Shown here: piece after piece, positions 6,332 through 7,072 of the stretch
Layout: each line of letters opens with the position of its first letter
Position numbering within the stretch: the first letter of the stretch is position 1
NCBI GenBank assembly: GCA_902490245.1
Contig: CABUDB010000078.1
Span: 1-7,072 of the forward strand
Source of the DNA: an uncultured Collinsella sp.
GTDB taxonomy: Bacteria > Actinomycetota > Coriobacteriia > Coriobacteriales > Coriobacteriaceae
Length of the DNA stretch: 7,072 nt
Direction of reading: 5' to 3'
Notes under the pieces: model-generated
Databases searched by the model: none
Told to the model about the DNA's origin: nothing
The model's input: only the letters and a program-made list of their open reading frames with translations
Program-made: the position numbers and the translations under genes

Positions 6332-6384
6332 GCGGCAACAGGGTCGCTCACCATAGCAGGCGACAAATCAACGAAAGGATGAAC

Positions 6385-7014
6385 ATGGCAGCTGCACAGC
6401 CGCTTAAGATTCGCATGGTTGCCGGGCTTGGCAACCCGGGCGAGGAATATGCCGAGACCCGCCACAACGCCGGCTTTAAGGCAATCGACGAGCTGGCCCG
6501 TCAGGCCGGCGTCACGTACTGGAAAAACCAGGCCGGCGCCGAGGTCGCGCTCATCAATATCAACGATGCCGAGGAAGAGGGCGGCAAGCGCCAGATTGTG
6601 CTGGTCAAGCCGCAGTCGTACATGAACACCTCGGGCGGCCCCATCTCCAAGCTCTGCCGCGAGTACAAGATCAAAGCCGAGGAGCTGCTCGTCATCCACG
6701 ACGAGCTCGATATTCCCGCCGGCGACGTGCGTGTTAAGGTGGGCGGAGGCCATGCCGGTCACAACGGCCTGCGCTCCATCATCGACAAGATGGGCAGCCG
6801 CGACTTTAGCCGTATCCGCACCGGCATCGGCAACCCTCCCGACAAGATGGCCGTGGCCGACTACGTGCTCAAGCAGCTGCGCGCCCGCGAGGCCGAGGAT
6901 TTCCAGGACACCTGCGCCCGCGCCGCAGATGCCGCCGGTCTGGCCATCGTCCACGGCGTAATCTACGCCCGCGACCATGTCAACGGCGCCGCCTCCGCCA
7001 ACGGCAAGCACTAA
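6385..7014 (+). CDS. pth: Peptidyl-tRNA hydrolase
   Basis: Cytoplasmic enzyme that cleaves the ester bond of peptidyl-tRNAs dropped from stalled ribosomes, returning tRNA to the pool. It has 209 residues, close to the family's usual 185-205. Landmarks are GLGNPGEEY (14-22) with N17, catalytic histidine in TRHNAGF (H27), KPQSYMNTSG (the family P-x-x-x-MNxSG motif with the substrate-binding Asn), IHDELDIPAG (the Asp that positions the catalytic His), GGGHAGHNGLRSI, and DFSRIRTGIGNP. All conserved active-site positions are kept. Start choice: AAAGGA (6374-6379) overlaps the ATG at 6379 but is 5 bases before the ATG at 6385, so the latter is preferred; the two differ by two residues. The longer open frame back to a TTG at 6280 has no family-like sequence. 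It follows prs in many Gram-positives; here the repeat-flanked orphan gene lies between them. No terminator follows within the window. Confidence 0.96.
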   Translation: MAAAQPLKIRMVAGLGNPGEEYAETRHNAGFKAIDELARQAGVTYWKNQAGAEVALININDAEEEGGKRQIVLVKPQSYMNTSGGPISKLCREYKIKAEELLVIHDELDIPAGDVRVKVGGGHAGHNGLRSIIDKMGSRDFSRIRTGIGNPPDKMAVADYVLKQLRAREAEDFQDTCARAADAAGLAIVHGVIYARDHVNGAASANGKH

Positions 7015-7072
7015 AACATGATTCCGGTTCCTATGCGTCCAGCACAACCTATGTGACCGGCAAGGCCGTGGA

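Noticed and set aside
6238..7047. 269-codon open frame on the minus strand opposite pth
   Set aside because: Low-complexity Val/Ala/Gly sequence antisense to a clear pth, ending inside repeat copy 2.
7015..7072. Possible start of the next gene after pth
   Set aside because: The ATG frames from 7018 and 7033 stop at TGA 7054. A GTG at 7053 stays open to the edge, but too few codons are visible to support a gene.
1..7072. tRNA or rRNA genes, CRISPR arrays, insertion sequences with transposase
   Set aside because: Read for on both strands and not seen; the only repeats are the two terminal-inverted-repeat elements.

Overview
The window looks like chromosome of a high-GC Gram-positive actinobacterium, most likely class Coriobacteriia and close to Collinsella. 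This is inferred from the style of the GlmU, Prs and Pth proteins and from the strong preference for G/C at third codon positions. It rests on recognition, not on a search. Sample 60-base lines counted by hand give about 70% G+C inside glmU and 68% inside prs, but only 50-55% in the gene at 4906-6033 and about 41% in the repeat at 6067-6270.

Layout. Bases 1-1669, minus strand: the transmembrane (EcfT-like) and ATPase (EcfA/CbiO-like) parts of an energy-coupling-factor vitamin or metal importer, with stop and start codons overlapping in TGATG. The ATPase runs off the left edge, and no substrate-binding S component is visible. Bases 1670-1863: divergent intergenic region. Bases 1864-3276, plus strand: glmU (UDP-GlcNAc synthesis), followed by a terminator. 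Bases 3470-4456: prs (PRPP synthase), followed by a strong terminator. Bases 4543-6270: a foreign-looking module made of a 200-bp terminal-inverted-repeat element, a 375-residue orphan protein with a nuclease-like C-terminal region, and a second 204-bp element with the same ends. Bases 6385-7014: pth (peptidyl-tRNA hydrolase). The last 58 bases hold no gene I can name.

How it fits together. glmU, prs and pth form a housekeeping neighbourhood known in the same order in Firmicutes (gcaD-prs-ctc-spoVC in Bacillus subtilis). It supplies a cell-wall precursor, the precursor of nucleotides, His and Trp, and peptidyl-tRNA recycling. Here the order is kept, but a lower-GC module sits between prs and pth. 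The most interesting signal is that module. Two MITE-like elements share near-identical ends (TGGACA at the tip, TACGTATAA inward) and bracket a putative PD-(D/E)XK/DUF559-like protein of unknown role, with no transposase in view. Each glmU and prs unit has its own terminator, so these genes are probably transcribed separately and not as one operon.
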